DNA of 64,000 bases from positions 1-64,000 of the forward strand of contig NZ_JADEWG010000006.1 of assembly GCF_015207735.1 (NCBI RefSeq), written 5' to 3'. A program made the translations under genes and the position numbers. Positions 43,003 through 54,100 of this stretch are shown piece by piece (the first letter of the stretch is position 1; every line of letters begins with the position of its first letter). The stretch is from [Phormidium] sp. LEGE 05292. GTDB lineage: Bacteria; Cyanobacteriota; Cyanobacteriia; Cyanobacteriales; Aerosakkonemataceae. Below the pieces are notes generated by a model. That model saw only the letters and a list, made by a program, of their open reading frames with translations, had not been told where the DNA came from and did not search any database.

Positions 43003-46000
43003 ATGTCATCATCAGAAAACCTCACTCAATTAAAATCTAGACTTTCACCAGCCAAGCAAGCACTGCTGGAAAACCGTTTACGAGGTGGAATAAAGTTAGA
43101 TTCTCAAACTAATTCACCTCAAGAGGAACTCCCTAAAATAGTTCTTAATCCAGACGAAGAAAACCAAAAATTTCCTTTAACTGATGTTCAACAAGCTTAC
43201 TGGATCGGTCGTCAAAATCTTTTTGATTTGGGTAATGTAGCCAGTCAAGCTTATTTAGAAATTGATACTATTAATTTAGACTTAGAACTATTTGAAAAAG
43301 CATGGCAGCAATTAATTAAGCGTCATGGGATGCTAAGAGCGATCGTCCTACCTGACGGACAACAGCAAATTTTGGCAGAAGTTCCCGACTACAAAATTAA
43401 AGTTTTGGACTTACGAAAAGAAACTCCCGAAATAGTTTCTTCCCAGTTAGCAGATATTCGATCGCACTTATCCCACCAAAAATTACCTAGCGATCGATGG
43501 CCTCTTTTTAGCATCCAAGCTTCTCTATTAAACAATCAAAAAACTAGACTGCACTTTAATTTTGATGTCTTAATTTGCGACGTTTCCGGTTTAGGAATTA
43601 TTAGTCGAGAACTAACTCAACTAATGCAAAATCCTGAAACAGTTCTTCCGCCTTTAGAACTCTCATTTCGGGATTATGTATTAGCTGAAATTGCCTTCCA
43701 TAACTCAGAAACATATCATCGATCGCTAAAATATTGGCAAAATCGTCTAGCAAATTTACCGCCATCTCCCGAACTACCACTACTTAAAAATTTGACATCG
43801 ATCAAACATCCTCAATTTGTGCGCCGAACTAAAAAACTAGCGCCTGATAGCTGGCAACGTCTTAAACAGAAAGCTACCCAAATTAACATAACTCCTTCTG
43901 GATTATTATTAGCTGCCTTTGCCGAAATCCTCACAACTTGGAGTAAAAATCCGCAATTTTCACTTAATTTAACTCTCTTTAATCCTTTACCATTGCATCC
44001 ACAAGTAAATCAAATTGTGGGAGACTTCACATCTGTCACTTTACTAGCAGTAGATAATTCAAAACAAGAGTCATTTGAAGTGCGGACTCAACGCATTCAA
44101 AAACAACTTTGGGAAAGTCTCGATCGTCGTTACGTCAGTGGCGTGCAAGTGTTGCGGGAACTAGCGCGAAACAGAGGTCAAGCTTCAGCAGCATTCATGC
44201 CAGTTGTTTTCACTAGCAGCCTTATTCAAAGTAGCCAAAACCAACAATCAGTACCAATGTCTTGGTTGGGAGAACTCGTTTACAGCATCACCCAAACTCC
44301 ACAAGTTTATCTAGATCATCAAGTTTTTGAAGATGCGGGAACCTTAATTTTACATTGGGATGCTGTGGAAGAAGTTTTCCCAGAAAAACTTTTAGATGAT
44401 ATGTTTGCCGCTTATAGCAATTTCTTAGAAGATCTTGCTAATAAAGAAGAACTTTGGCAAACAAAAACGCGACAATTTTTACCAGCAGAACAGTTACAAC
44501 AACTAGCTAAAATTAATGAAACAGATACTTTAGTACATCAGACAAATTTATTGCATAAATTGTTTTTCGACCGTGTAGCACAGCATCCCCAACAAGCAGC
44601 TATTATTACTGAAAACCGCACCTTAACCTATCAAGAATTAAGCGATCGCGTCAATCAAATCGCACATCAACTGAGACAAAAAGGCATTCGTCCCAACCAA
44701 TTAGTAGCAATTGTAATGGAAAAAGGCTGGGAACAAATCGTTGCTGCTCTAGGCATTTTAGCTTCTGGTGCTGCTTATGTACCGATCGATCCCGGACTTC
44801 CTAGCGAACGTCGATCGCATTTATTACAAGAGACAGAAGCGCAATTTATCCTTACTCAATCTTGGCTTGAAACCGCTTTAGAATTTCCAGAAAATATCAT
44901 TCGGTTTTGTATTGACACCAGCGAAACTTCTAGTTTTCCAACACCTTTAGAACCGATTCAAAAACCATCAGATTTAGCTTATGTTATTTATACTTCTGGT
45001 TCTACTGGTTTACCAAAAGGAGTAACGATCGATCATCAAGGCGCAGTTAATACAATTCTCGACATTAATCAGCGGTTTAACGTGAAATATCAAGACCGAG
45101 TATTTGCCCTATCATCTCTAAGTTTTGATCTTTCAGTGTATGACATTTTTGGCACTTTAGCAGCAGGAGGAACAATTGTTATCCCTGATGCCAATGCGAC
45201 AAAAGACCCCGATCGCTGGTTACAATTAATTGCCAAATATCAGGTGACAATTTGGAACTCAGTGCCAACTTTGATGCAAATGCTAGTAGAATATGCGGCT
45301 AGTCGATCGCAATTATTACCTCAATCATTGCGACTAATTCTGTTAAGTGGAGATTGGCTTCCCTTAAACTTACCAAACCAGATTCGCGCTGTATTTGAAC
45401 AAGCACAAGTAATTAGTTTAGGAGGTGCAACAGAAGCATCTATTTGGTCAATTCTTTATCCGATCGAACAAGTCGATCCTACTTGGAAAAGTATACCTTA
45501 TGGCCGCCCAATGCGTCACCAACGTTTTTATGTATTAAATGAAGCTTTAGAACAATGTCCAATTTGGGTAACTGGACAACTTTACATCGGAGGAATAGGA
45601 TTAGCTCAAGGTTATTGGCGCAACCCAGAAAAGACTAATGCTAGTTTTATTATTCATCCCCAAACTCAAGAAAGATTATATAAAACTGGCGATTTAGGTC
45701 GATATTTACCAGATGGAAATATCGAATTTATCGGTCGAGAAGATTTCCAAGTCAAAGTTAACGGACACCGCATTGAATTGGGGGAAATTGAAGTAACTTT
45801 GAAACAACATTCTAGCGTGAAAGAAGCGATCGTCACTGCTATTGGAGAATCACAGGAAAACAAGCAACTGGTAGCATATATAGTGCCAAATTCAGAAGAA
45901 ATATCCAACCTATTTGAAGGAGAAAACGCTGACTTTTTTCAAGAATCAAAAACAGCAGAGTGGCGCAACTTCCTACAAAAGAAACTACCAGAATATATGG

Positions 46001-46443
46001 TACCTGCTGATTTTTTCATCCTCAATACTTTACCATTAACATCAAACGGTAAAATAGACCGCCGTGCCTTACCCGCACCAAAAAGTACTCGCCCAAAAAA
46101 TAGCTTGGTATATGTAAAACCTCAAACTGAAGTTGAACAAATGATTGCTGCTATTTGGCAAGAAATATTGCAAATAGAAAAAGTAGGAATTCACGATAAC
46201 TTTTTTGAACTAGGCGGCAATTCACTATTACTGATAAGAACTCAAGTAAAACTACAAGAAATCTTTACTCAAGAGTTACCAATTATGGAAATGATTAACT
46301 CTCCAAATATAGATTCTCTTGCCAAATATTTTACTCAAAAACAAACTAAACAAACCGCAACAGATCGAGGTCTTAATCGTGCTGAATACCGAAAGCAGAA
46401 GATAGAAAACAGAAAGCAAAAGGTAATACCAAATCCTAGTTAA
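43003..46443 (+). CDS. NRPS module: Cy-A(Cys)-PCP
   Basis: 1146 residues. A short N-terminal docking-like segment (LKSRLSPAKQALLENRLRGG) is followed by a heterocyclisation domain (about 50-480). Its motif reads D188-x4-D193-x-S-G196, that is DxxxxDxxG where Ser is usual. The A domain (about 505-1010, core YTSGSTGLPKG near 664) has specificity residues D-L-Y-N-L-S-L-I-W plus the C-terminal Lys, exactly the DLYNLSLIWK Cys code. The PCP Ser is in ELGGNSLLL near 1073. The tail KQKIENRKQK looks derived from repeat sequence. It should add a second Cys and form a thiazoline after the first PKS extension. Confidence 0.9.
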   Translation: MSSSENLTQLKSRLSPAKQALLENRLRGGIKLDSQTNSPQEELPKIVLNPDEENQKFPLTDVQQAYWIGRQNLFDLGNVASQAYLEIDTINLDLELFEKAWQQLIKRHGMLRAIVLPDGQQQILAEVPDYKIKVLDLRKETPEIVSSQLADIRSHLSHQKLPSDRWPLFSIQASLLNNQKTRLHFNFDVLICDVSGLGIISRELTQLMQNPETVLPPLELSFRDYVLAEIAFHNSETYHRSLKYWQNRLANLPPSPELPLLKNLTSIKHPQFVRRTKKLAPDSWQRLKQKATQINITPSGLLLAAFAEILTTWSKNPQFSLNLTLFNPLPLHPQVNQIVGDFTSVTLLAVDNSKQESFEVRTQRIQKQLWESLDRRYVSGVQVLRELARNRGQASAAFMPVVFTSSLIQSSQNQQSVPMSWLGELVYSITQTPQVYLDHQVFEDAGTLILHWDAVEEVFPEKLLDDMFAAYSNFLEDLANKEELWQTKTRQFLPAEQLQQLAKINETDTLVHQTNLLHKLFFDRVAQHPQQAAIITENRTLTYQELSDRVNQIAHQLRQKGIRPNQLVAIVMEKGWEQIVAALGILASGAAYVPIDPGLPSERRSHLLQETEAQFILTQSWLETALEFPENIIRFCIDTSETSSFPTPLEPIQKPSDLAYVIYTSGSTGLPKGVTIDHQGAVNTILDINQRFNVKYQDRVFALSSLSFDLSVYDIFGTLAAGGTIVIPDANATKDPDRWLQLIAKYQVTIWNSVPTLMQMLVEYAASRSQLLPQSLRLILLSGDWLPLNLPNQIRAVFEQAQVISLGGATEASIWSILYPIEQVDPTWKSIPYGRPMRHQRFYVLNEALEQCPIWVTGQLYIGGIGLAQGYWRNPEKTNASFIIHPQTQERLYKTGDLGRYLPDGNIEFIGREDFQVKVNGHRIELGEIEVTLKQHSSVKEAIVTAIGESQENKQLVAYIVPNSEEISNLFEGENADFFQESKTAEWRNFLQKKLPEYMVPADFFILNTLPLTSNGKIDRRALPAPKSTRPKNSLVYVKPQTEVEQMIAAIWQEILQIEKVGIHDNFFELGGNSLLLIRTQVKLQEIFTQELPIMEMINSPNIDSLAKYFTQKQTKQTATDRGLNRAEYRKQKIENRKQKVIPNPS

Positions 46444-46490
46444 TTACCTCAACATATTCTCCTTTCTTCCTCTGCGTCCTCTGCGGTTCA
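46425..46490. repeat. Dispersed CCTCTGCGTCCTCTGCGG repeat overlapping a gene 3' end
   Basis: ATACCAAATCCTAGTTAATTACC followed by TTCCTCTGCGTCCTCTGCGG matches the block at 34637-34710 over most of its length and the one at 42888-42955 partly. It provides the stop codon and final residues (IPNPS) of the NRPS gene. Confidence 0.6.
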
Positions 46491-46550
46491 TTATAAAAAG
46501 CTGAACGCAGAAAGTAAAAGATAAAATTTCCCCAATCCCTAAAATTGTTT

Positions 46551-49500
46551 ATGAGTAACTCAGATATAGCTATCATAGGAATGTCCGGTCGTTTTCCCGG
46601 TGCAAAGAATATTGATGAATTTTGGCAAAACTTACAGGATGGAAAAGAAGCTATTTCCTTCTTTTCCGATGAAGAACTACGCTCGTCTGGTATCGATGAA
46701 ACATTAATTAATAATTCCAAATACGTTAAAGCTAACGCGATCGTCTCAGACATCGAACTCTTTGACGCTTCCTTTTTCGACTTCAGTGCCAGAGAAGCGG
46801 AAATCACCGATCCGCAACACCGTCTTTTTTTAGAACACGCTTGGGAAGCTTTAGAAAACGCTGGTTATAATACTCAAAATTACGAAGGTTCGATCGGCAT
46901 TTACGCAGGAGCAGATCTTAGTAGCTACTTACTAAACAACTTTAACTACAACTTAGAACCACAATCTTTTTTTCAAATACTTATTGCTAACGACAAAGAT
47001 TATTTACCAACAAAAGTATCTTATAAATTAAATCTTAAAGGGCCTTCTGTCAGCATCCAAACCGCTTGTTCTACCTCATTAGTAGCTATTCATATAGCTT
47101 GCCAGAGCTTATTAAATGGCGAATGCGATATCTCTTTAGCTGGTGGAGTTTCCATCAAAGTTCCGCAACAAATCGGATATCTCCACAAAGAAGGTATGGT
47201 AACATCTCCCGATGGACATTGCCGAACATTTGATGCCAGAGCACAGGGAACAGTTTTTGGCAATGGAATCGGAATTGTTGTACTCAAATTGCTTGAAGAT
47301 GCGATCGCCGATCGAGATAATATTTATGCAATTATTAAAGGTTCAGCTATTAACAATGATGGTTCTTTAAAACTTAGTTATACGGCTCCTAGTATAGATG
47401 GTCAAACAGCAGTAATTTCCGAAGCTCACTCTATTGCAAGTATCGAACCCGAAACTATTAGTTATATTGAAGCGCACGGAACAGCTACAGATTTAGGAGA
47501 TCCGATCGAAATTGCAGCACTCACAAAAGCTTTTGGCAAACGTGGACGGTGTGCATTAGGCTCAGTAAAAACCAATATCGGACATCTCAGTGCAGCTGCT
47601 GGCGTAGCAGGATTAATCAAAACAGTTTTAGCACTCAAACATCGAAAAATTCCCCCCAATTTGCATTTTGAACAACCTAATCCCAAAATTGATTTTGCAA
47701 ACACTCCTTTTTATGTCAATACCCAACTATCAGAATGGCAAGAAGGCAATACGCCTCGCCGTGCAGGAGTAAGTTCTTTTGGAATTGGAGGAACTAACGC
47801 TCACATTGTATTAGAAGAAGCTCCAATAATTGAAACTTTCAAAAAATCTCGACCCTGGCAACTTTTAGTATTATCCGCTAAAACTAATTCTGCATTAGAA
47901 ACAGCCACACAAAATCTAGCCGAACATCTCAAACAACAACCCAACCTCAATTTAGCTGATGTAGCTTATACTTTAGGAGTAGGTCGCCAAACCTTCGACT
48001 ATCGCCGGATATTAGTTTGCCAAAATATTGATGAAGCTGTAAAAGCATTGCAATTTTCAAAACAAGAAAAGGTTTTCACTCACTATCAACAACCTATTAA
48101 TCGACAGGTTGTTTTTATGTTTCCCGGACAAGGTTCTCAGTATGTAAATATGGGTCAGGAACTCTACGAAACTGAACATACATTTCGGGAACAAGTAGAT
48201 ATTTGCTGTGAACTTCTTAAACCCCATCTAAACATCGATTTGCGTCAAGTACTTTACCCCAATCAAGAACATTTAGCAGAAGCTTCTATGCAACTGCAAC
48301 AAACTGCAATTACCCAACCTGCATTATTTGTAATTGAGTATGCTCTAGCCCAATTATGGAAAAAATGGGGAGTGCATCCAACAGCTGCGATCGGTCATAG
48401 TATTGGTGAATATGTAGCCGCTACAATAGCCGGAGTATTTTCCTTAAAAGATGCTTTAATCTTAGTAGCTACCAGAGGTAAGTTAATGCAGCAATTACCA
48501 TCAGGTAGCATGATTGCAATTCCACTTTCAGAAACACAAATTTTACCTTTTTTGGGCAAAGAACTTTCTCTCGCTGCTGTTAACGGAATATCTTCTTGTG
48601 TAATTTCTGGAAGTTCAGAGGCAATAGAAACATTAGAAAATCACTTAACTATTCAAGGAATAGAATGTCGCCGTTTACATACTTCTCATGCCTTCCATTC
48701 ATATCAAATGGAGCCAATTTTAGAATCCTTTACTCAGCGAGTCAAACAAGTTAGCCTCCAACCTCCACAAATCCCTTTTATTTCTAATGTCACTGGCACT
48801 TGGATTACAGCGGAAGAAGCTACAAATCCTAACTATTGGGCGGCTCATTTGCGAAAAACAGTACAGTTAGCTTCTGGCTTACAAGAATTATTACAAGAAA
48901 CATCGCAAATTTTACTAGAAGTAGGCCCCGGAAGAACATTAACAACACTAGCTAAACGTCATCCAAATAAGACTAAGCAAGTAATAATTTCTTCCTTACG
49001 TCATCCCCAAGAAACTATTTCGGATGTGGCATTTTTGTTAAAAACATTAGGTCATCTTTGGCTTAATGGATTACAAGTAAATTGGTCTGGTTTTTATCAC
49101 CACGAACAGCGTCGTCGTCTCCCTTTACCAACATATCCTTTTGAACGTCAGCGTTATTGGATTGAAGCATCTCACAAGAGACAAGTTAATCAAATATCAC
49201 TAAACAAACAGCCGGATATTGCTGACTGGTTTTACTTACCTTTGTGGAAACAATCAGTGCCGATCGGACCGATTAAACAAGGAGAATTGCTAGTACAAAA
49301 GTCTTGTATTTTAGCATTTATCGATTCTCCTACGGAAACGCTACGCGAACACCACAACTTAGGCATTCAATTGGTAAAACGACTGGAAACAGAAGGTTAT
49401 AATGTAATTACTGTCCAAATCGGTACAAAGTTTGCTTGGTTGGGTGGCGATCGATATTCTTTAAATCCCCAACAAAGCAATGATTACGATCTCTTAGTCA

Positions 49501-51092
49501 AAGAACTTTTGGCACAACAGAGACTGCCAGAAAAAATCGTCCATTGTTGGAGTGTTACACCTTTTAATCAAGTTGAATTAGAATTAACTGAAGTTGAAAA
49601 AGCTCAAGATTTAGGCTTTTATTCTCTGTTATTTCTTGCTCAAGCACTAGGAAAACAAAATCTAACTGAAAGGTTCCAAATTACAGTTATATCCAACAAC
49701 ATACAATCAGTGACTGGAGAAGAATGGCTATCTCCAGAGAAAGCCACTTTACTTAGTCCTGTGAAAGTAATTCCCCAGGAATATCCTCATATCACCTGTC
49801 GCAGCATTGATATTACACTTCCTCTTTCAGGAAGTTGGCAACAGGAGAAACTTATAGAACAACTTTTTACAGAACTCATAATTCCTAACTCCGAGCAGGT
49901 GATTGCTTACCGAGGAAATCATCGTTGGTTACAAACTTTTGAATCTATTCGACTGGATGAATCGATTGCAGAAATACCACGATTAAGAGAAGAAGGAGTC
50001 TATTTAATTACAGGTGGATTAGGAGGAATTGGACTTGTTTTGGCAGAATATTTAGCAAAAAAAGTACGTGCCAAACTAATTTTGTTAGGACGTTCTAGTT
50101 TTCCTCCTAGAGAGGAGTGGGAAAACTGTTTACACGATCGCCAACGCCAACAAATTCAGAAAATCCGAGAATTAGAAAATTTAGGTGCAGAGGTTTTAGT
50201 CATTAGTGCTGATGTGGCGAATCTGGCACAAATGACGGATGCGATCAAAAAAATTGAGTTGCGTTTTGGTCAGCTTAATGGTGTAATTCACGCTGCTGGA
50301 ATAGTGGGAGAAAAATCTTTCGGTGCGATCGCCCAAACTAATAAACTTGAGTGCGAACAACAGTTTCAATCAAAAGTTTATGGAACTTTAGTATTAGAAA
50401 AACTTTTGCAAAATAAAAAGTTAGATTTCTGTGTATTAGTATCTTCTTTGTCGTCTGTTTTAGGAGGATTGGGTTATAGTGCTTATGCGGCAGCTAATAT
50501 TTTTATGGATGCCGTAACTAAATACCATAATCAAAGCGATAAAACACCTTGGATCGCTATAAATTGCGATGTCTGGAAGCTGGGAGTAGAAAGTGGATTA
50601 GAGCAAACTAGCTTGGCTGAATTTGCGATGAAACCAGCAGAAGGAATTCAAGCATTTGAAAATATTTTATCTAGATGTCAACTCGATCGCGTAGTTGTTT
50701 CAACAGGAAATTTACAAGCAAGAATCGACAAATTTACAAACCATAAACCTTCTCAAAATAAAGTTTTTTCTCCAGAAATTAATTCTCCTTCACTTCATCC
50801 AAGACCAAATTTAGAAAATGCTTACGTAAATCCTAGTAATGATACAGAACAGAGACTTGTTGAAATATGGCAACAAGTACTTGGTGTAGAACCAATAGGC
50901 ATTTTTGACAACTTTTTTGATTTGGGTGGAGACTCTTTAATTGGTATTCAACTAATTTCCCAAATTCGGAACAACTTCCAATTAGAAATAGCTATTACAC
51001 ACATTTTTGAGTTTCCGCGAATAGCAGATTTAGCTTTTGTTATTGAGGAAATTATTATCGAGGAATTGGAAAAAATAGAAGTTAAAACTTAA
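46551..51092 (+). CDS. Type I PKS module: KS-AT-KR-ACP (malonyl-type AT)
   Basis: 1513 residues from the ATG at 46551. KS (about 1-430) has C173 in QTACSTSL with the downstream His pair in IEAHGTA and KTNIGHL. AT has FPGQGSQY, H616-S617 in GHSIGEY, and HAFHS, the malonyl signature. KR has ITGGLGGIG near 1156 and the SSLSS/SAYAAAN active site. The ACP Ser is in DLGGDSLI near 1462. It adds a reduced two-carbon unit after the second thiazoline. In contrast to the first PKS, its AT is fully canonical. An upstream in-frame TTG at 46545 would add two residues. Confidence 0.92.
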   Translation: MSNSDIAIIGMSGRFPGAKNIDEFWQNLQDGKEAISFFSDEELRSSGIDETLINNSKYVKANAIVSDIELFDASFFDFSAREAEITDPQHRLFLEHAWEALENAGYNTQNYEGSIGIYAGADLSSYLLNNFNYNLEPQSFFQILIANDKDYLPTKVSYKLNLKGPSVSIQTACSTSLVAIHIACQSLLNGECDISLAGGVSIKVPQQIGYLHKEGMVTSPDGHCRTFDARAQGTVFGNGIGIVVLKLLEDAIADRDNIYAIIKGSAINNDGSLKLSYTAPSIDGQTAVISEAHSIASIEPETISYIEAHGTATDLGDPIEIAALTKAFGKRGRCALGSVKTNIGHLSAAAGVAGLIKTVLALKHRKIPPNLHFEQPNPKIDFANTPFYVNTQLSEWQEGNTPRRAGVSSFGIGGTNAHIVLEEAPIIETFKKSRPWQLLVLSAKTNSALETATQNLAEHLKQQPNLNLADVAYTLGVGRQTFDYRRILVCQNIDEAVKALQFSKQEKVFTHYQQPINRQVVFMFPGQGSQYVNMGQELYETEHTFREQVDICCELLKPHLNIDLRQVLYPNQEHLAEASMQLQQTAITQPALFVIEYALAQLWKKWGVHPTAAIGHSIGEYVAATIAGVFSLKDALILVATRGKLMQQLPSGSMIAIPLSETQILPFLGKELSLAAVNGISSCVISGSSEAIETLENHLTIQGIECRRLHTSHAFHSYQMEPILESFTQRVKQVSLQPPQIPFISNVTGTWITAEEATNPNYWAAHLRKTVQLASGLQELLQETSQILLEVGPGRTLTTLAKRHPNKTKQVIISSLRHPQETISDVAFLLKTLGHLWLNGLQVNWSGFYHHEQRRRLPLPTYPFERQRYWIEASHKRQVNQISLNKQPDIADWFYLPLWKQSVPIGPIKQGELLVQKSCILAFIDSPTETLREHHNLGIQLVKRLETEGYNVITVQIGTKFAWLGGDRYSLNPQQSNDYDLLVKELLAQQRLPEKIVHCWSVTPFNQVELELTEVEKAQDLGFYSLLFLAQALGKQNLTERFQITVISNNIQSVTGEEWLSPEKATLLSPVKVIPQEYPHITCRSIDITLPLSGSWQQEKLIEQLFTELIIPNSEQVIAYRGNHRWLQTFESIRLDESIAEIPRLREEGVYLITGGLGGIGLVLAEYLAKKVRAKLILLGRSSFPPREEWENCLHDRQRQQIQKIRELENLGAEVLVISADVANLAQMTDAIKKIELRFGQLNGVIHAAGIVGEKSFGAIAQTNKLECEQQFQSKVYGTLVLEKLLQNKKLDFCVLVSSLSSVLGGLGYSAYAAANIFMDAVTKYHNQSDKTPWIAINCDVWKLGVESGLEQTSLAEFAMKPAEGIQAFENILSRCQLDRVVVSTGNLQARIDKFTNHKPSQNKVFSPEINSPSLHPRPNLENAYVNPSNDTEQRLVEIWQQVLGVEPIGIFDNFFDLGGDSLIGIQLISQIRNNFQLEIAITHIFEFPRIADLAFVIEEIIIEELEKIEVKT

Positions 51093-51142
51093 AAGGTAAA
51101 AATCAAAATTTAAAAGAAGAGTTGTTTATTGGACTGACTGCA

Positions 51143-54100
51143 ATGGATGTAAATAAAAAAGAAAACATAATCGCTCGAAAATCAAAACTTTCTCCTACCC
51201 AACTAGCACTTCTACAAAAGCGTTTGCGAGGAGAAGTAGATTCTGATTTTAAGTTAGAAGCTATTCCTCGACGTTCTAATAGAAATCGTTTACCTTTGTC
51301 TTTTACTCAACAAAGACTCTGGTTTTTGCAACAATTGGAACCAGAAAATCATTTTTATAATGAGTGTGGAGCAATCCAATTAACAGGTTCGCTGGATATA
51401 GAATCCTTAGAAAAAAGTATTAATGAAATTGTCCAACGTCATGAAGCTTTGCACACAGTTTTTGAGGTAGTAGAAGGACAACCTTTTCAAGTAATTACTC
51501 CAAATTTAAAGGTAAGTTTGCCAGTAGTAAACTTAAATGAGTTATCGGAAATAGAGCAAAAAATTGAGGTTCAGCGGATTGCGATCGCACACAATCAACA
51601 CCCTTTTGATTTGGTTCGCGGCCCCTTGTTACGATGGAAATTGCTACAACTAAATGAACGAGAATATATATTGCTATTTGCTATCCATCATATTGTTTTT
51701 GATGGTTGGTCAGTGGCTATATTAGTTCGTGAATTATCGGCATTTTACCAAGCTTTTTTAACAAGAAAACCTCTATCATTACCTGAACTTCCGATTCAAT
51801 ATGCAGACTTTGCCATCTGGCAGCGAGAAGAATTACAAGGGGAAAAATTACAATCTCAATTGTCTTATTGGAAGCAACAATTAAAAAATGCGCCACCATT
51901 GTTGCAACTTCCTACAGATCGATCGCGCCCGTTAATTCAAACTTATCGAGGTGCAAGACAATCATTTACTTTGCCTAAAACTTTGACTGATGCTTTGAAA
52001 GCGATCGGTCGCCAAACAGATGCTACTCTGTTTATGACTTTGTTGGCTGCATTTAAAATTTTACTTTATCGCTACACTGGGCAACAAGATCTTGTCATTG
52101 GTTCGCCTATTGCTAACCGTAATCGATCGGAACTTGAAGGACTAATCGGTTTTTTTGTTAACAACTTAGTTGTGCGCACTGATATTTCGGGTAATCCTAC
52201 TTTTGAGGAACTTTTAAGGCGAATCAAAAAAGTAGTAATTGAAGCATATACTAATCAAGATTTGCCCTTTGAAAAACTCGTAGAAGAATTACAACCAGAA
52301 CGAAATATTAACTACAATCCCTTATTTCAGGTATCATTTGCTTTACAAAATACTCCAAAAGTAAATTTTGAATTACCTGGATTGACCATCACTCCTTTTG
52401 AAATAGAATATACCAAAGCTTTATTCGATCTGCACTTAGATATTAACGAAACTGATTCAGGGTTAGAAGGTTTTTGGGAATACAATACTGATTTGTTTGA
52501 TGCTGCCACCATAAACCGGATGAACGGGCATTTTCAAATTTTACTGGAAGCGATCGCAAACGATACCCAACAACGAGTCGATCAATTACCATTATTAACT
52601 CTAACTGAACGGCATCAATTGCTAATTGATTGGAATCAAACACAAGCAGATTATCCAAAAAATACTTGTATTCATCAACTATTTGAAGCGCAAGTTGAGC
52701 GAACACCCGATGCAGTAGCGGTAGTGTTTGAAGACAAACAATTAACTTATCAAGAACTGAATATTAGAGCGAATCAATTAGCACATTATTTGCAAAAATT
52801 AGGCGTAAAACCAGAGATTTTGGTAGGTATTTGTGTAGAGCGATCGCTCGAAATGTTAATTGGACTATTGGGCATTCTCAAAGCAGGTGGAGCGTATCTT
52901 CCGCTAGATCCAGCTTACCCGAAAGAACGCTTAACTTTCATGCTCAGAGATGCTAATGTCCCAGTCTTATTAACCCAACAAACATTACTTGATAAACTAT
53001 CAGAATATTCAGAAGAAATCTTTTGTTTAGATACTGATTGGCAACTTATTTCTCAATCAAATCAGCACAATCCCAGCACTACCGTAAAACCAGAAAACTT
53101 GGCTTATGTAATTTATACATCTGGTTCCACAGGAAACCCAAAAGGAGTGCTAATTGAGCATCATTCTTTAGTGAATTTTACCCAAGCTGCGATCGCAGAA
53201 TACCAGATTTCTGCAAGCGATCGAATTTTCCAATTTGCCTCAACAAGTTTTGATGCTGCGGCTGAAGAAATTTATCCTTGTTTAATTTCTGGTGGATCGT
53301 TGATTTTGCGTACTGAAGAAATGTTGAAATCAATATCAGCATTTATCAATTATTCAAAACAATGGCAAATTACTTTATGGGATTTACCGACAGCTTACTG
53401 GCATTTTTTAGTAAATGAATTAGCCAATAGCAATTTAAGATTACCTGAGTCATTACGCCTAGTAATTCTTGGGGGAGAACGAGTATTACTTGAAAAAGTC
53501 GCAACTTGGTATCAATTAATCGGTGATTATCCACAATTAGTTAATAGTTACGGCCCAACTGAGACTACTGTAGTTGCTACTTTAGCTAAACTATCAAAAA
53601 ATATTATTAATTGTCGGGAAATTTCCATTGGAAAACCAATTAATAATGTTCAAGTATATGTACTTGATCGACATTTTCAACCTGTTCCTATTGGTGTACC
53701 AGGCGAGTTGCACATTGGCGGAATAGGATTAGCTAGAGGCTACCTCAACCGTCCAGAATTAACTACAGAAAAATTCATCACCAATCCCTTTGACAACTCA
53801 AAATTATACAAAACTGGTGACTTAGTTCGTTACTTATCAGATGGCAACCTTGAATATTTGGGACGCATCGATCAACAAGTAAAAATTCGTGGCTTCCGCA
53901 TCGAACTTGGAGAAATTGAAACGGCACTCATCCAACATCCAGCAGTGCGAGAAACAGTAGTTCTAGCTCAAGAAAAAGTGTTAGGTAACAAGTTTTTGGT
54001 AGCTTATATAGTCACAGAACAACCAGAATTTTCTATTAGTGAACTGCGCCACTTCCTTAAAGAAAAATTGCCTGAATACATGGTGCCTTCGGTCTTTATA

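Noticed and set aside
46436-46807. Minus-strand frame at the start of the second PKS gene
   Set aside because: Antisense to the conserved KS start region; composition is that of a shadow frame.
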